Part shown: positions 33,601 to 43,874 of the stretch, one piece after another
Position numbering within the stretch: the first letter of the stretch is position 1
Layout: each line of letters starts with the position of its first letter
Source: Paraspadella gotoi
Lineage: Eukaryota; Chaetognatha
Assembly: GCA_051294375.1 (NCBI GenBank)
Contig: CM119266.1
Location: forward strand, 473,132 to 537,131
Length of the DNA: 64,000 nucleotides
Reading direction: 5' to 3'
Program-made: the position numbers and the translations under genes
Notes under the pieces: model-generated
Seen by the model: the letters and a program-made list of their open reading frames with translations, nothing else
Database searches by the model: none
What the model was told of the DNA's origin: nothing

Positions 33601-35851
33601 ATGAAATCAAATTTTCACTCAAATTTTAAAAAAATCGCGGATTTTTTGGAAATAAACGTCACTGATGAATATTTAAAGTAAACATAATGTAAAATAGTTT
33701 CATTTTACTAAAGCGTATTTCTAATTATGTTTTAGTATTTTAATCTTTTTTTATATACTGAACCTCCTGACAATTTTGATAAATATTACCCTTATTCAAC
33801 TAAAATACTTCGACCAGGCTTATCGAGGAGAAAACCACGATCTCGCGCATGACGGAGTGGGCTTCAACGACAGAAAGTCCCAAGGATATGAAGCCGCCTT
33901 CCATATTTTACCGGAAGGGCGCCGTCGGTGACTGGAAGACCTTGATGGACGAGGACATGGCCAAGACAATCGACGACAAGTTTGAGAAGATGAGACCCAT
34001 CCTCCAAGGGTGGGAGGATTTCGACGTGTCGGAGTAACAATGACTATTTTTTGGATATTCATTCTACCTTGTTTAGAATTAGCATAAATTTGTACAACTA
34101 TTGGTACAACTAATATAAAAAATATTCATTAATGTAATAAACAAGATCTCTGATTTATCTTGGACTTGACTTTTAAAAAATACCAAGAGTAGCGTAGCGT
34201 CTACTACATCAGACACCGAAACCGCTCGTGCTGCCATCTCTCTTCGTATTTGTCTAAATGTTTGTTTTTTTGCTTATTGTTCATAATATAAATAAGTCCG
34301 ATTAAAAGACGTCCACATCTCATTTGAAAGATTATTGGTGAAAAATAAATTTAATAAATATAAAAAAAACAGCTTAGTATTCAGCAGAGGCAAAAAAAAA
34401 TTTGAAAAAACTTTTTAAATTAAAATATGATTTTTAAATGTGGATAATTTACGTACATCTACTCATTCCTCAACCCACAGCGCGTTACTCTTCCTTCCAT
34501 TCGACCTTCCCCACCCTTATTTACCTCCCGCCCTTTTAACTCACCCGTGTAGGCCCCGATGCTGCCGCCCTGGCATCCAGCTAGCAGCCGCTTCACCCGC
34601 TCAACGACGTCCTTGGGAAAGGCGACGACGTCCAAGAGCTCCGGATGCAGCAGCGCCGCCATCGTCTGACGAATGAAGGTGATTGGCTGCATCCCCACCG
34701 CGTGACAGTCGCCGATGTTGGCGCGGGTCACTTTGGAGAAGGGGTACTTCTTGCCCTAAAGAGGGCGCAGGGGGGGGGATGCGAGGGGATAGGGACATCA
34801 TACGGGAAACTATTTAATTTTTTTAATCTCTTTTTAATCAACTAATTATCTGATTTTTTAAACAACGCCCTCAATCTTTTTTTTAATTGCATATTAAATC
34901 GGATAATTAATTAATCATGCAATAATCTCAATGAAATTCTAACGGTTAAATCAAGCATTCCCTCCTAGAAATAGAAAAAAAAATCGTCATTTTGTCAATT
35001 AATTAAACCAATTAAACAAATGTTGGCCGTTATTTTCATCATTTACATCAATCAAATCAATCGAGCAAATCGATCTACGTTTATTTCGAACAATCAAATC
35101 AATCAATTAATCAATCGAACCGCCGAAACCTGCGCCAACTCCTTCTCGATGGACAGAGCCTTGGCGACGATCGGCCCGCGGACGGCGTACTCCACCTTCT
35201 TCACCCGCGGATTCAATGTCTCCTCATTGAGGATTTTTTCGTACTGAAATTTGTGGGCGGAGGTGGGATGGGGGGGGGGTAGCCGGATAGGAATTTGAGG
35301 GGAAAGGACAGGGATCGAGCGGGATGAATTAAGGAAAAATGGGTTGCGCGGGAAAAGATGAATAGAATGGTGATTCCGTCGTATACTCAAAGGTCATCTC
35401 GTGGCGTTATGTTCACACCGCTTCATGTCCTGCTTCATTCAGCCAATCCCATTGAGGGGATAAAGCACCATTCCAACCGTGCGTTCTTACCACCTAAGTG
35501 TTGTCAAAGCGAGACCGTCCTAGCGTAACGGCGCCAGTGGCATGCGGCGTCACTGAGGGTCGGAAGCCCCAACAGCAAACGTTGAGATGCTCCATCCAAA
35601 TGGGCTAACGGGCAACCAGGCTGTTGCTATATTCTAATGGTTAGCGCCTAGCGGGTCATCTTCCCCCGAAATACCGGATTCACAACGTTGAATCTTGCTT
35701 TCTCTACCTTCTAAAGTTCCTCTATTTTTTTTACCTCGCTTTCATTGAACTTGAACGATTTATGGACAGAATACTAAACGATAAATCGTCAGCCCGAACG
35801 CTCCCTCAACAACGCCCTCCCCTTTCCCCACGGACCAACCTGACAGTTCAT
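25567..35851 (-). CDS. GPT: Alanine aminotransferase
   Basis: Nine exons join in perfect phase: 35243-35130, 34755-34545, 28921-28823, 28654-28518, 28263-28129, 27676-27468, 27263-27089, 26320-26165, 25770-25567. They give 479 residues plus stop. A tenth exon ending at 35840 (donor CAG|GTTGG) can supply ATG at 35851-35849, for about 483 residues (human ALT1 has 496). Landmarks: [53 protein letters not shown], the PLP lysine in [35 protein letters not shown]. The enzyme is a PLP-dependent transaminase converting alanine and 2-oxoglutarate to pyruvate and glutamate, in cytosol or mitochondria. The 5.6-kb intron 34544-28922 holds two sulfotransferase genes on the other strand. The frame upstream of the ATG stays open and Cys-rich to 36124, so the N-terminus is uncertain. 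Confidence 0.9.
25925..25995. repeat. (CT)n microsatellite in the last ALT intron
   Basis: Pure CT/GA run inside ALT intron 25771-26164. Reading frames through it (Ser/Leu or Arg/Glu repeats) are not genes. Confidence 0.95.
27381..27430. repeat. (CT)n microsatellite in an ALT intron
   Basis: Pure CT run in the intron 27264-27467, just downstream of the donor of the exon that encodes the PLP lysine. Confidence 0.95.
29090..29125. repeat. (ATT)n microsatellite
   Basis: Short ATT run between the ALT exon at 28921 and the first sulfotransferase. The rest of 28922-29613 is A/T-rich intron of ALT and probable upstream region of the sulfotransferase gene, with nothing else recognised. Confidence 0.85.
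29614..32192 (+). CDS. Cytosolic sulfotransferase 1
   Basis: Seven exons (29614-29754, 30785-30895, 30959-31107, 31247-31320, 31406-31463, 31533-31682, 31979-32192) give 298 residues, the usual length for a SULT-family enzyme. The 5' phosphosulfate loop is YPKSGNHW in exon 2 (TTW is more common in animals). The 3' phosphate-binding site is [14 protein letters not shown] in exons 3-4. The substrate region [17 protein letters not shown] and the C-terminal [11 protein letters not shown] (the conserved RKGxxGDWK) follow. The enzyme transfers sulfate from PAPS to a hydroxyl or amine acceptor; which one is unknown. The gene is nested on the opposite strand of an ALT intron and followed after 425 bp by a paralogue with the same intron phases. 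Intron 1 carries a fold-back element and a dispersed repeat; intron 3 carries another copy of the repeat. Confidence 0.93.
30382..30500 (-). repeat. Dispersed repeat, copy C
   Basis: Minus-strand copy of the 6869-7010 repeat, missing its first ~20 bases. It sits inside the fold-back element, so it inserted later. Confidence 0.75.
30654..30691 (+). ncRNA. Degenerate hammerhead core, right arm
   Basis: CTGAAGA replaces CTGATGA. Stem II CTCTT/AAGAG, GAAAC and GTC are kept. Stem I is well organised: TCG/CGA next to the core, an internal loop, then ATTATT/AATAAT. The changed core base would be expected to weaken cleavage. Confidence 0.4.
31141..31214 (-). repeat. Dispersed repeat, short copy D
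   Basis: About half of the ~140-bp repeat, ending at CTTGCCCCTGACTTTT, in intron 3 of sulfotransferase 1 and directly before the next acceptor region. Confidence 0.7.
32193..32617 (+). other. Spacer between tandem sulfotransferases
   Basis: 425 bp that must contain the 3' end of gene 1 and the promoter of gene 2. Two AATAAA-like/AAATAAA motifs occur near 32387-32395. No TATA box stands out. Confidence 0.4.
32618..34037 (+). CDS. Cytosolic sulfotransferase 2
   Basis: Seven exons (32618-32752, 32855-32965, 33028-33176, 33245-33309, 33385-33442, 33528-33677, 33818-34037) give 295 residues. Exons 2, 3, 5 and 6 have exactly the same lengths as in the upstream paralogue, and all intron phases agree, so this is a tandem duplicate. 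Motifs: YPKTGNHW (5' PAPS loop), [13 protein letters not shown] (3' phosphate site), [28 protein letters not shown] (RKGxxGDWK). The region between the PAPS sites and exon 5 differs most (IPKLYKNYT against IPVLNKIFT), suggesting a different acceptor. It lies in the same ALT intron, ending 508 bp from the ALT exon at 34545. A noisy partial copy is at 42849-43359. Confidence 0.93.
34091..34176 (-). repeat. Dispersed repeat, diverged copy E
   Basis: Recognisable by TTGGTACAAC, AATATAAAAA, ATTCATTAA, and CTTGGACTTGACTTTT, but with many substitutions, so older than copies A-C. It lies just past the sulfotransferase 2 stop. Confidence 0.55.
34756..35129 (-). other. ALT intron, A/T-rich
   Basis: Intron between two N-terminal ALT exons, with good GT and AG borders. 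It contains an A/T-rich zone (TTAATTA-type). Nothing else seen. Confidence 0.6.
35244..35839 (-). other. Probable first ALT intron
   Basis: About 600 bp. Positions 35395-35700 are of even composition with short phrases such as CGGAAGCCCC and ACGGGCAACCAGGCTGTTGC. Weakly similar phrases recur near 38620-38700 and 40290-40345, so an old dispersed repeat is possible. Confidence 0.35.
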
Positions 35852-36060
35852 GCTGGCCTTGGGCTTCTTCCTCTTCGGCAAGCAGGGATCTTGGCCGCAA
35901 GGGTCCGGCTTTCCCGGGAGCTCCTTGACCTCGCAGGGTCCGTCCACCGTCGCGCAGCTCGGGGGGAAGAGGCCGCGTCGCTTCGTCTCGGAGCGGATGA
36001 ACCAGCAGGAGCGGCGGGGGACAGGGGAGAGGGGGGAGCTGGAGCATATTGAGTGAGGGG
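35852..36060 (-). CDS. Possible Cys-rich N-terminal coding region upstream of ALT
   Basis: In frame with, and directly upstream of, the ALT start codon chosen at 35851, the minus strand is open and reads SCWFIRSETKRRGLFPPSC, then PCEVKELPGKPDPCGQDPC. It is G/C-rich like the coding exons. It could be an N-terminal extension of ALT, the last exon of another gene, or untranslated. I do not recognise the peptide. Confidence 0.3.
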
Positions 36061-36480
36061 TGGGTGGAAGAGTGAGTGAATGATTAATTGGTTCATCGGT
36101 CGATTCAGTCACACATTCTCTCATTGTTTAATAACAAAATGTTAGATAAATTTGTAGTTACCAGTTATAAGTTTCGAATTGGCAAAGAATTCGCGATAAA
36201 ATGGGCCGGCCGAGGGGGGTTTAAGAGTACTTAAGAAAAATCCTAGGTCTAGATGCCCGGATGCCGGTGGTGACGCAAATGTGGACTAAATTGTCGCCTC
36301 AAAGAAGAAGAATTGTTGGAGCGATTGAGAGGTGAGTGATTGAAGGTAAGTGACGTAGGGTCAGTGGAGTTGACGACGAAAATTGAAAAGAAAAATGAAA
36401 GAAAAACAAATACGAGAAAGATTTTCTTCGTCGAGGAAATGAGGATTACGAAATGGAATGGGTCAATGGAACAGAGCCGG
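36061..36480. other. Intergenic, no feature seen
   Basis: Nothing recognised. The reading frames here are short and continue into low-complexity GA sequence. Confidence 0.4.
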
Positions 36481-36485
36481 TTGGC

Positions 36486-36546
36486 GAGATGGAGAGAGAG
36501 AGATGGAGAGAGCGATGCAAGAGAGAGAGAGACAGAGAGAGGGAGA

Positions 36547-36592
<46 letters not shown>

Positions 36593-36730
36593 GAGGCAGG
36601 AGAAAGAATCGCGGAATGCCATCCCTAACGATGATGAGGAGGAGGAAAAGTTTTGGATACCGGAGGAGGAAGAGAAGAAAAAGAAGGAAGAGAAAGAAGA
36701 GAAAAGAGAAAATAAAAGAAGTGAAGACAA
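36486..36730. repeat. GA-rich low-complexity tract
   Basis: GAGA and GAAGA runs. The long open frames on both strands (Arg/Glu or Ser/Leu/Phe repeats) result from this composition. Confidence 0.85.
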
Positions 36731-39700
36731 AAGACAACCTTTTCGAGGAAGAAAAGACATATTCAACACAATTTTTAAAAAAATATTACATGAAACTAGA
36801 TCATCGTACTCATCAATTAATACAGATAGTAAAAAATGACACAAAGTAATACAACATCATACTTTCATTGTGTTGGTAAATATAGTCCTAGATAAAGTTT
36901 TTACGATGTCTGCAAATCCAAATAAAACCAATCAGAGGTAAACCTGCGTAAAAGAGTTTTAGCGGCGACAGACGAGACGTGCATGGTTCATTATCATGAG
37001 GAAAAAAAAAAGAAAAAAAAATTAAAAAATGTATAAAAAATAAAAGAGAGAGTAGACGGATTTTTAAGTGAACCTTTTAAAGGAATGGGCTTTCGTTAAA
37101 AAAAAACTAATAGTTCGTTTCGCATTTTATGAAATCATTATTGTTTAAAGCTTTATTTTCTTATTAAACGTTTTTGCTATTCAGTTTCATTCCAGAGTTT
37201 ATTAAATAAATGCGATTAAAGAATTAATTGATTGAATATTCACAGTAATCGAGCGATAATTTTTATTTAATATTTAATACACAACACAACGAAAGAAAGG
37301 ATTTCGCACAATATTGGTTTCGATATAAGTAAACCAGAAATCAGACCTTCTTCAAGCATAAATGACTTACCTTCAAAGTTGAAAAAATTGTTAATCCTTT
37401 AAGTTTAAGGTCACCAATTTTCAAAATCGCCGAATTAAGAATCACAGGCAAAAAAGTTTCCAGTTAAATCAGCTCGTCGGAATTTCGCCGGTTACGACAG
37501 ACACTTGATTGGTCCAGCTTTTCCGATACAATTTGAGGTTAGACTTGGCGTGACATTAAGATCGAAGCATGCGATTAATACTAGAATAATGAGAAAATTT
37601 GAAGACTGTACTCTGAGGCCATGAGATTATCAACCGTTTGGAACAGTTCGGTTGATGGTTAGTTAATAAAGTTATCCTTCAGAAAATCACTTGATTTTGT
37701 CGCCTTCTACTTGGTAAAGTTTTGCTTTTATGTTAATTTTTGTTACATATATCCAGAGGAGGTAGTATATTAGTTAACTCTACAACTGAAAGAAAATTTG
37801 TAATCTCTGCGGCTTAAATAAGAAAAAAACCAAAGGCGTCAAAGGCCGGACTGTCCAGTGGCGCAGGACGCCGAGCCCTCTTTTCTTTTTCTCGGGGTTT
37901 CTGAATCGACAACCAATGGCGGTCGAGGTCGACAACTCCGCCCGCAGCGTGGCGCGCGTCATGAGTCAAGTCGCAAGATTACTTAGATCAAACGCCCCCG
38001 CTGCGCTTTCGTATCCCACTAGACTTTTAAAATAGGTTAATGCAATATGAAGTCATATTTCGGAGAGTTTGAGGATAATAACATTTACTAATATCAAACA
38101 CAAAATATTTTCAAATTTTTCTAATCTGAGAAAATTTTAATTTTAATTTTGGTTCTAATTTATTCAAATTTTAAATATTAAAATTTACTATAAAAAGGGA
38201 AATTTTTGAAATGATGCCCACATCACATCGATCTGATTTTAGATTTTCACCTAAATTGATCAAACCTTTATAAAAAAATTTTAAGAAGAAAAGCCGGGTT
38301 AGTGATTTTCGTAAGAATCGCCCGAAACCAAAACTTGTTCTTTTGAGAAAAGTTTGAGAAGACAAAGATCAAAGTTCCTTTCCTTTCGTTTCGATAATAA
38401 ATTAATAAAATATTGTTGGCTGGAAAAGTGATTTTTAAACTTAAAAGTGTCTGCGGGCGATAGGAAAATGTCGTAAACATAAAAAATATAAAAGAAAATG
38501 TAAGAAAAATTAATTAAAACCAATATCTCTACGCATTGAACAAGGCTGTCCCGTACATCAGCACCGTAATATCTCTGAGCACAATGGTCCAGGTTCTAGT
38601 CATGATCTGAAAGTCAAATTGTCAGAACGTAACGCCGGTTAAACGCTGGCCATAGGTAACCGCCGCAAGTGACCGGTTGCGTCGGAAGCCCCTAACGTAG
38701 ATACCTCACCCGAGAGCTAATATCATATATATTTTTATATTTTTTTATGCCGGTCCCTGGAGGCATGATATCAATATTCACTGCAAAAAACCGTTTTTAA
38801 ATTCCTACAATGATTTCTGAGATATAGTCATAAACGTCAGCCTTGAAAGGCAAAATTGTTCAGAATAAAATTTTCAAGTTTCTTCTTAGATTTCTGACGC
38901 GCTAGTACAAACTATTTAAAAAAAAGAGGAAACGTTTAACTGATTTCTCCAACATAATCGATAAATGAGTAAGACAATTGGGTACACCTGATAGTCATAA
39001 GTCTCTAGAGGGCAGAAAATTTTTCTTTAGGTTTTATTTTGAAATTTAGGTATTGTACCAATAGGATAAATTGAGATACTCCTGCTCTGCCGAAATTTTT
39101 ATTTAACAAAGATTTGTACTGCGTATTTCAAATCTTTAGTCTCTAACGGTAAAAAAAGTTATTTTCTTGAATAACTTTTGAAAGAAAAAAGATAGGAACG
39201 TGGGCGAGGTATTAAATTTAAGCCCTAATCATGGGACACCTTTCTAAATAAGTTATTAAATTTATCCATAAATCTTTACACAGCCTTTATTTAAATCGGA
39301 GTTAAAAGTATAACAGTTTTTTTGCATTAAAAATTTCATTGAAGCTATATGAAATTTGTGTTGTTTTTCTTTCTTAATTTGAAAAAGGAAAGACTAAATT
39401 ACATTTTGATTACAATTAAATTTTCTTTACTGCATAAAATTGCTTGCATTTTTCAGTTAAAGTAAAAAACAAGCAAAAATTTATGTAGTAGCTTGATAAA
39501 ATGTTTTTTTGAATATAAAAAATGATAAATACAAAAATGTTTTCAGCTTAATAATAAACAGTCTGGACGTCTACCTTCTTGTCTGTGGGAGAAAAAATCG
39601 TCATTTTTCAATATCTTCAACTGCAACAAAAAGCTTGACACACTGCTTGTTTATCATAATAAAATTTTTAAAAATTACATAGCTGAGGACATATTTGACA

Positions 39701-41192
39701 AAGCAAAGACATCATTGTGTTAAATTGTATTGATAATTTTTTTTTAAATAGAAAAAAAGATAATTTATTTTTAGCTTTCTTTTTATTTCTTCTTAAAATA
39801 AAAATTTCAGTGAAGAAAAAAAAAATTAAAAGTCTACTCATCTTGAATGTCATTGTTTACTGATTAAAAGGTAAAATTTTTTAATTCGCCCTTTTGCCCC
39901 AAGCCCCAAGACATGGAAGTGCCTAAACTTTTAAAAACATTTTTACTTGATGTGCATACAAGGCAGAAACCCGCATTCTGAATTTTTGTATTTTCCCTTT
40001 CAACATATTAAATAAAAATAATTATTTTCGAGATGTTCGACGGTGACAATGCACTGGTAAGGCTTCGTTACCTCACTTCCCGAATGAATTTTTAAACGAG
40101 GATTTTTTTCCGTCTATTCGAGACATAACACCTAACTATTGATATTACTAGTTTTTTGATTCACACAATCTACTTCGGCGTAATCAGAGAAACGTTTAGC
40201 GTGTCAAAAAAATAGGGTAAAAAATGAGTAAAACGTTCTGACAAAATTAAAAATCGATGGAGGAATCTACCTAACGCAACGTGGGTGAGATGCGCCACCA
40301 ATCTGGGCATCACAGGCAACCCCGACGGTTGCTATAATTTTAAAACATGTACAAAATGTAGAAAGAAAAATCAACCCGCCTTTGAACCGAATTCATGTTT
40401 TTCATATCGAACAATTTCGATGAAGCCAGCTCAGGATTTGTATTTTATTTCCTTTTAGTATAAGATATATTTTTATGAAAAGATTTACTTTCATAGAACA
40501 AGGGGCGTCGAACTCACTTCCCAATACTGTTCGCCCCATGAATGTTAATCCGTTGATAATAATAATGTTTATCCTGCAAGACTTTCGCAGCAAGTGAGAA
40601 AGCAGTTATATCCTTTAAGGCTCCGGTTAAATATCTCGGTTTCTTGAACGATCTATAAGGAAATCTTTGAATCGCACGAGGCTGTTAATGTAGTTAAAAT
40701 GTCACTGTGACTTAATTGACATTTTTGAACAGGTTCAGTCAATCCAGTTTTTGAAGAAAACATTTTTACAGGTGACTAAGTCGTGGATGTTTGCCATACC
40801 TTGCATGAGTTAAAGAAATAAATTTGATTCATTGATTGTTTAAAAATTCGTTTTTATTTTTTAAAATAATAACGGTAAAGCGACAGTAGTACAATACGAA
40901 ATCTACGTATAAAAATAAGCGCCTTCGCGAAGAATACTGCCAACTAGAATTTTAGATAGGTCGATTTGTTGCTGAATATAAAAATTCTTTAAACATAACT
41001 AACCAACCAAAATCTATATCAGTAATACATTGGAATGTTTAAAGTGTAATGAAAAATAACACGAAAATATAAAGGTATAATATATCCAAACTAGCAGAAA
41101 AACTGCGTAGTGTACTTTGTACATACTGTAAGCTAAAGCCCAAACTATAACTCAGCTACTAGGTCATCGCTTTATCAACCAAACGCTTTTTA
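36731..41192. other. 4.5 kb A/T-rich intergenic DNA
   Basis: No gene identified. A G/C-rich spot at 37830-38010 has an ATG at 37916 with a 39-codon frame (MAVEVDNSARSVARVMSQVA...). It is not recognised and has no clear splice context. Elsewhere there is only A/T-rich sequence. Phrases at 38620-38700 and 40290-40345 may be old repeat fragments. The whole stretch recurs as a noisy copy at about 46050-50570. Confidence 0.45.
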
Positions 41193-41455
41193 GTTGCGCC
41201 GCGAGTACTCGCGGAGCAACTCTATAAGTCACTTTTCGGTCGGTCGGTTTGTCGGTCCGTCGGTATGTCTGTCGGTCGGTTTGTCCCACTTACGTTAAAA
41301 ACGCTTATAACTTGCTTATAGTTTGTTGCTCATTCGTTAAAAATCAAATCTAAGCGACTGCTGGCGCCACCTTCTGTTTTTAAAGAAATCTTAAAGAAAT
41401 CTTAAAGAAACTATAAAGAATAAATGACATAAAAAGAAAAGTAATGCGGCGCAAC
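41193..41455 (-). mobile_element. Compact Helitron/Helentron-like element with terminal hairpin
   Basis: Read on the minus strand it starts GTTGCGCCGC (41455-41446) and ends in a 28-base hairpin GTTGC..GCAAC (41220-41193) followed by TAAAAAG. The single end repeat equals one hairpin arm. Next to the hairpin is AACTCTATAAGTCACTTTT and then (GTCGGTCG)n. The element at 7428-8120 has AACTCTATAATTCACTTTG and GTCGGTCC units in the same place, though the rest is unrelated. Noisy copies are at about 50590-50855 and 59930-60157. Confidence 0.55.
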
Positions 41456-41884
41456 ACCTTGGAATAACCGTTCCTTGTTTTTTTTCAAATTTCAATATTT
41501 CCTATATTCAACGGCTTTAGTATGCATCCGTGAAATAAAAGATAAAAAAAATGATGGAAAATCTATAAGTATAATATCTTCAAAAGTTGTCTTTCATTTT
41601 GATTATAAATAAAATATATATAAACTTACTATTTTTTCATTTATTTTATTTTATCTTCCTCATAACATAGTGCAAAATATTTTACAATGTGCTTAAACTT
41701 TTGAAAATATATTGACCGTTCTTAAAATAGAAAAAAGAGGAGAAAAGTCTCATCCATTAACAACATTGTGGTATTTTTTGGAAACAAAGAAACAAGGAAA
41801 CAACCCACGAGGTCCGAGGTCCAAGGACGGAATAGATAGAAGTTAATTCTCTTTAAAAAATCGTTTTAATGATCATAAACCATT

Positions 41885-42742
41885 TTAAAATTTAGTAGAT
41901 TCGTCGGCGCCCTTAGGAGCGTCGTCCTCGAAGGTGGGATTCGGGGTTCCCTCCAAACGCGAGACCGGAGGATCAATCGTCTTCGGACTCTCGACGAGCA
42001 GCTGCGGCGGTGACTCTGGGCTCTTCAGGGCTGTAACGTCTTCAGCCGCGGCCTCCAGCTGCAGCGCCACTCCGGGATAGAAGAGCATCGCCGCGAAAAA
42101 GTCCTCGACGGGATTGCCGTTGATGTGGAGAAGCTCGCGGGCCGTGATGCGGACGCTGGTCACCATCGCTGGAGGAAAGGGTTTGGGGGGGAGGAGTCGT
42201 TGGACGCAGGAATATTTAGTTCATGAAATTGATTAAATTAGTGACGAAAAGAGAATCAATGTTTAATCAACTTACAAACTAAGAGTAAGTAACAAAGTTA
42301 AGCATAAAAAATATATAACACTAAAAAATCAAATATTGTTGTCTTTGATTGACGACAAAGACTCTTGCCTGCTTAAATTCAAATAAAAAAAAACAACGTA
42401 AAAAAAAAAACAATGGAAATATAAGAAAGACCACAATTGTATTTCTCACAAACCCGCGTGTGCCAAGTACACTATCCACGCCATCGCCCACAGTCCGTAC
42501 AGTGCAACATCACAAGCGTGGAGAACGACGAAGAGGAGGAGAGCGAAGGCCATGGGCACCGCGTAGAGCCACGCCCTCGACGAGCCCGCCATCCGTGCCG
42601 CGGCCACGCCCACCGTCCACGGCGCCGCGAGGACGTTGACGAAGAAGGAGAGGGTGAGACGGGGGTTCCAAGTGCAAAAGGGATCGAGAAGAGAGACACG
42701 GAACTTGGGGTCACGGATGAGGTCAATCTCCATGAATTCGTG
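41885..42742 (-). CDS. BCCT-family transporter, last two exons
   Basis: Exon 42742-42454 begins after CAAATCCAG and reads HEFMEIDLIRDPKFRVSLLD, then FCTWNPRLTLSFFVNVLAAP and two further hydrophobic stretches ending AMAWIVYLAHA. Its donor GG|GTTTGTG joins in phase 1 to exon 42168-41885. That exon reads MVTSVRITARELLHINGNPV and EDFFAAMLFYPGVALQLE, then an acidic/Pro-rich tail and TAA. Upstream exons, recovered only in noisy form (57032-57222 and 57662-57821), carry the BCCT signatures TSSDSGSLVIDCL and VFWAMMEGATATALLVAGG, so the whole is a betaine/choline/carnitine-type secondary transporter of the plasma membrane. The hydrophobic segments after the BCCT core are unusual. Start and the first eight or so helices are not in the window. 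Confidence 0.75.
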
Positions 42743-42823
42743 CTGGATTTGGATTTGATTTGATTTGCATTTGATTTGGATTTGGATTTGATATGGATTT
42801 GATTTGATAGGGATTTGATTTGA
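42743..42823. repeat. TTTGATTTGATATGGA-type intronic repeat, cut by gap
   Basis: Units of GATTTG and GATATG in the BCCT intron. The contig ends here in an N run. The repeat continues in the noisy copies at 52139-52620, 55300-55790 and 58160-58660. Confidence 0.85.
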
Positions 42824-42848
42824 NNNNNNNNNNNNNNNNNNNNNNNNN
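42824..42848. other. Assembly gap of 25 N
   Basis: Falls in the simple-sequence intron of the BCCT gene. The sequence that follows restarts at a position equivalent to 33536. Confidence 0.99.
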
Positions 42849-43359
42849 ACTACCGACCATATTACGAAAAGTTTGGTTGGAAGGGAAAATGTACATGTAA
42901 TTCAGTTTGAGAAAAATGAAATCAAATTTTCACTCAAATTTTAAAAAAATCGCGGATTTTTTGGAAATAAACGTCACTGATGAATATTTAAAGTAAACAG
43001 TAATGTAATAGTTTCATTTTACTTAAAAGCGTATTTCTAATTAATTTTTAGTTTTTTATCTTTTTTTATATACTGAACCTTCGCTGAACAATTTTGATAA
43101 ATATACCCTTATTCAACTAAAATACTTCGACCAGGGCTTATCGAGGAGAAAACCACGATCTCGCGCCATGACCGAGTGGGCTTCAACGACAGAAAGTCCC
43201 AAGGATATGAAAGCCGCCTTCCATATTTTACCGGAAGGGCGCCGTCGGTGACTGAAGACCTTGATGGACGAGGACATGGCCAAGACAATCGACGACAAGT
43301 TTGAGAAGATGAAGACCCATCCTCCAAAGGGTGGGAGGATTTCGAACGCGTCGGAGTAA
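42849..43359 (+). pseudogene. Noisy copy of sulfotransferase 2 exons 6-7
   Basis: Same two exons and intron as 33536-34037 with frameshifting indels, cut by the gap at its 5' side. Not an independent gene. Confidence 0.8.
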
Positions 43360-43874
43360 CAATGACTATTTTCTTGGGATATTCATTCTACCTTGTTTAC
43401 GAATTGCATCAAATTTTGTACAACTATTGGTACAAACTAATATAAAAAAATATTCATTATATGTAATAAACAAGATCTGCTGATTTATCTTGGACTTGAC
43501 TTTTAAAAATACCAGAGTAGCGTAGCGTCTACTACATCAGAGACAACGAAACCGCTCGTGCTGCCATCTCTCTTCGTATTTGTCTAAATGTTTGTTTTTT
43601 TTGCTTATTGTTCATAAATATAAATAAGTCCGATTAAATAGACGTCCACATCTCATTTGAAAAGATTATTGTGTAAAAATAAATTTAAATAAATATAAAA
43701 AACAGCTTAGTATCGCAGAGGCAAAAAAAATTTGAAAAAACTTTTTAAATTAAAATATGATTTTTAATGTGGATAATTTACGTACATCTAACTCATTTCC
43801 TCACCACAGCGCGTTACTCTTTCCTTCCATTCGACTTCCCCGCACCCTTATTTACCTCCCGCCCCTTTTTAACT

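Noticed and set aside
37780-38030. Small gene at the G/C-rich spot (ATG 37916)
   Set aside because: Only 39 codons, no recognised motif, no clear donor or acceptor; kept as a remark in the intergenic entry.
41885-42742. Bacterial contamination as the source of the BCCT gene
   Set aside because: The gene has GT-AG introns with phase continuity, long simple-repeat introns and the same base composition as the neighbouring animal genes.
42437-42763. Plus-strand frames opposite the BCCT exon
   Set aside because: The minus-strand frame has splice sites, hydrophobic segments and phase continuity. The plus-strand frames are antisense shadows.
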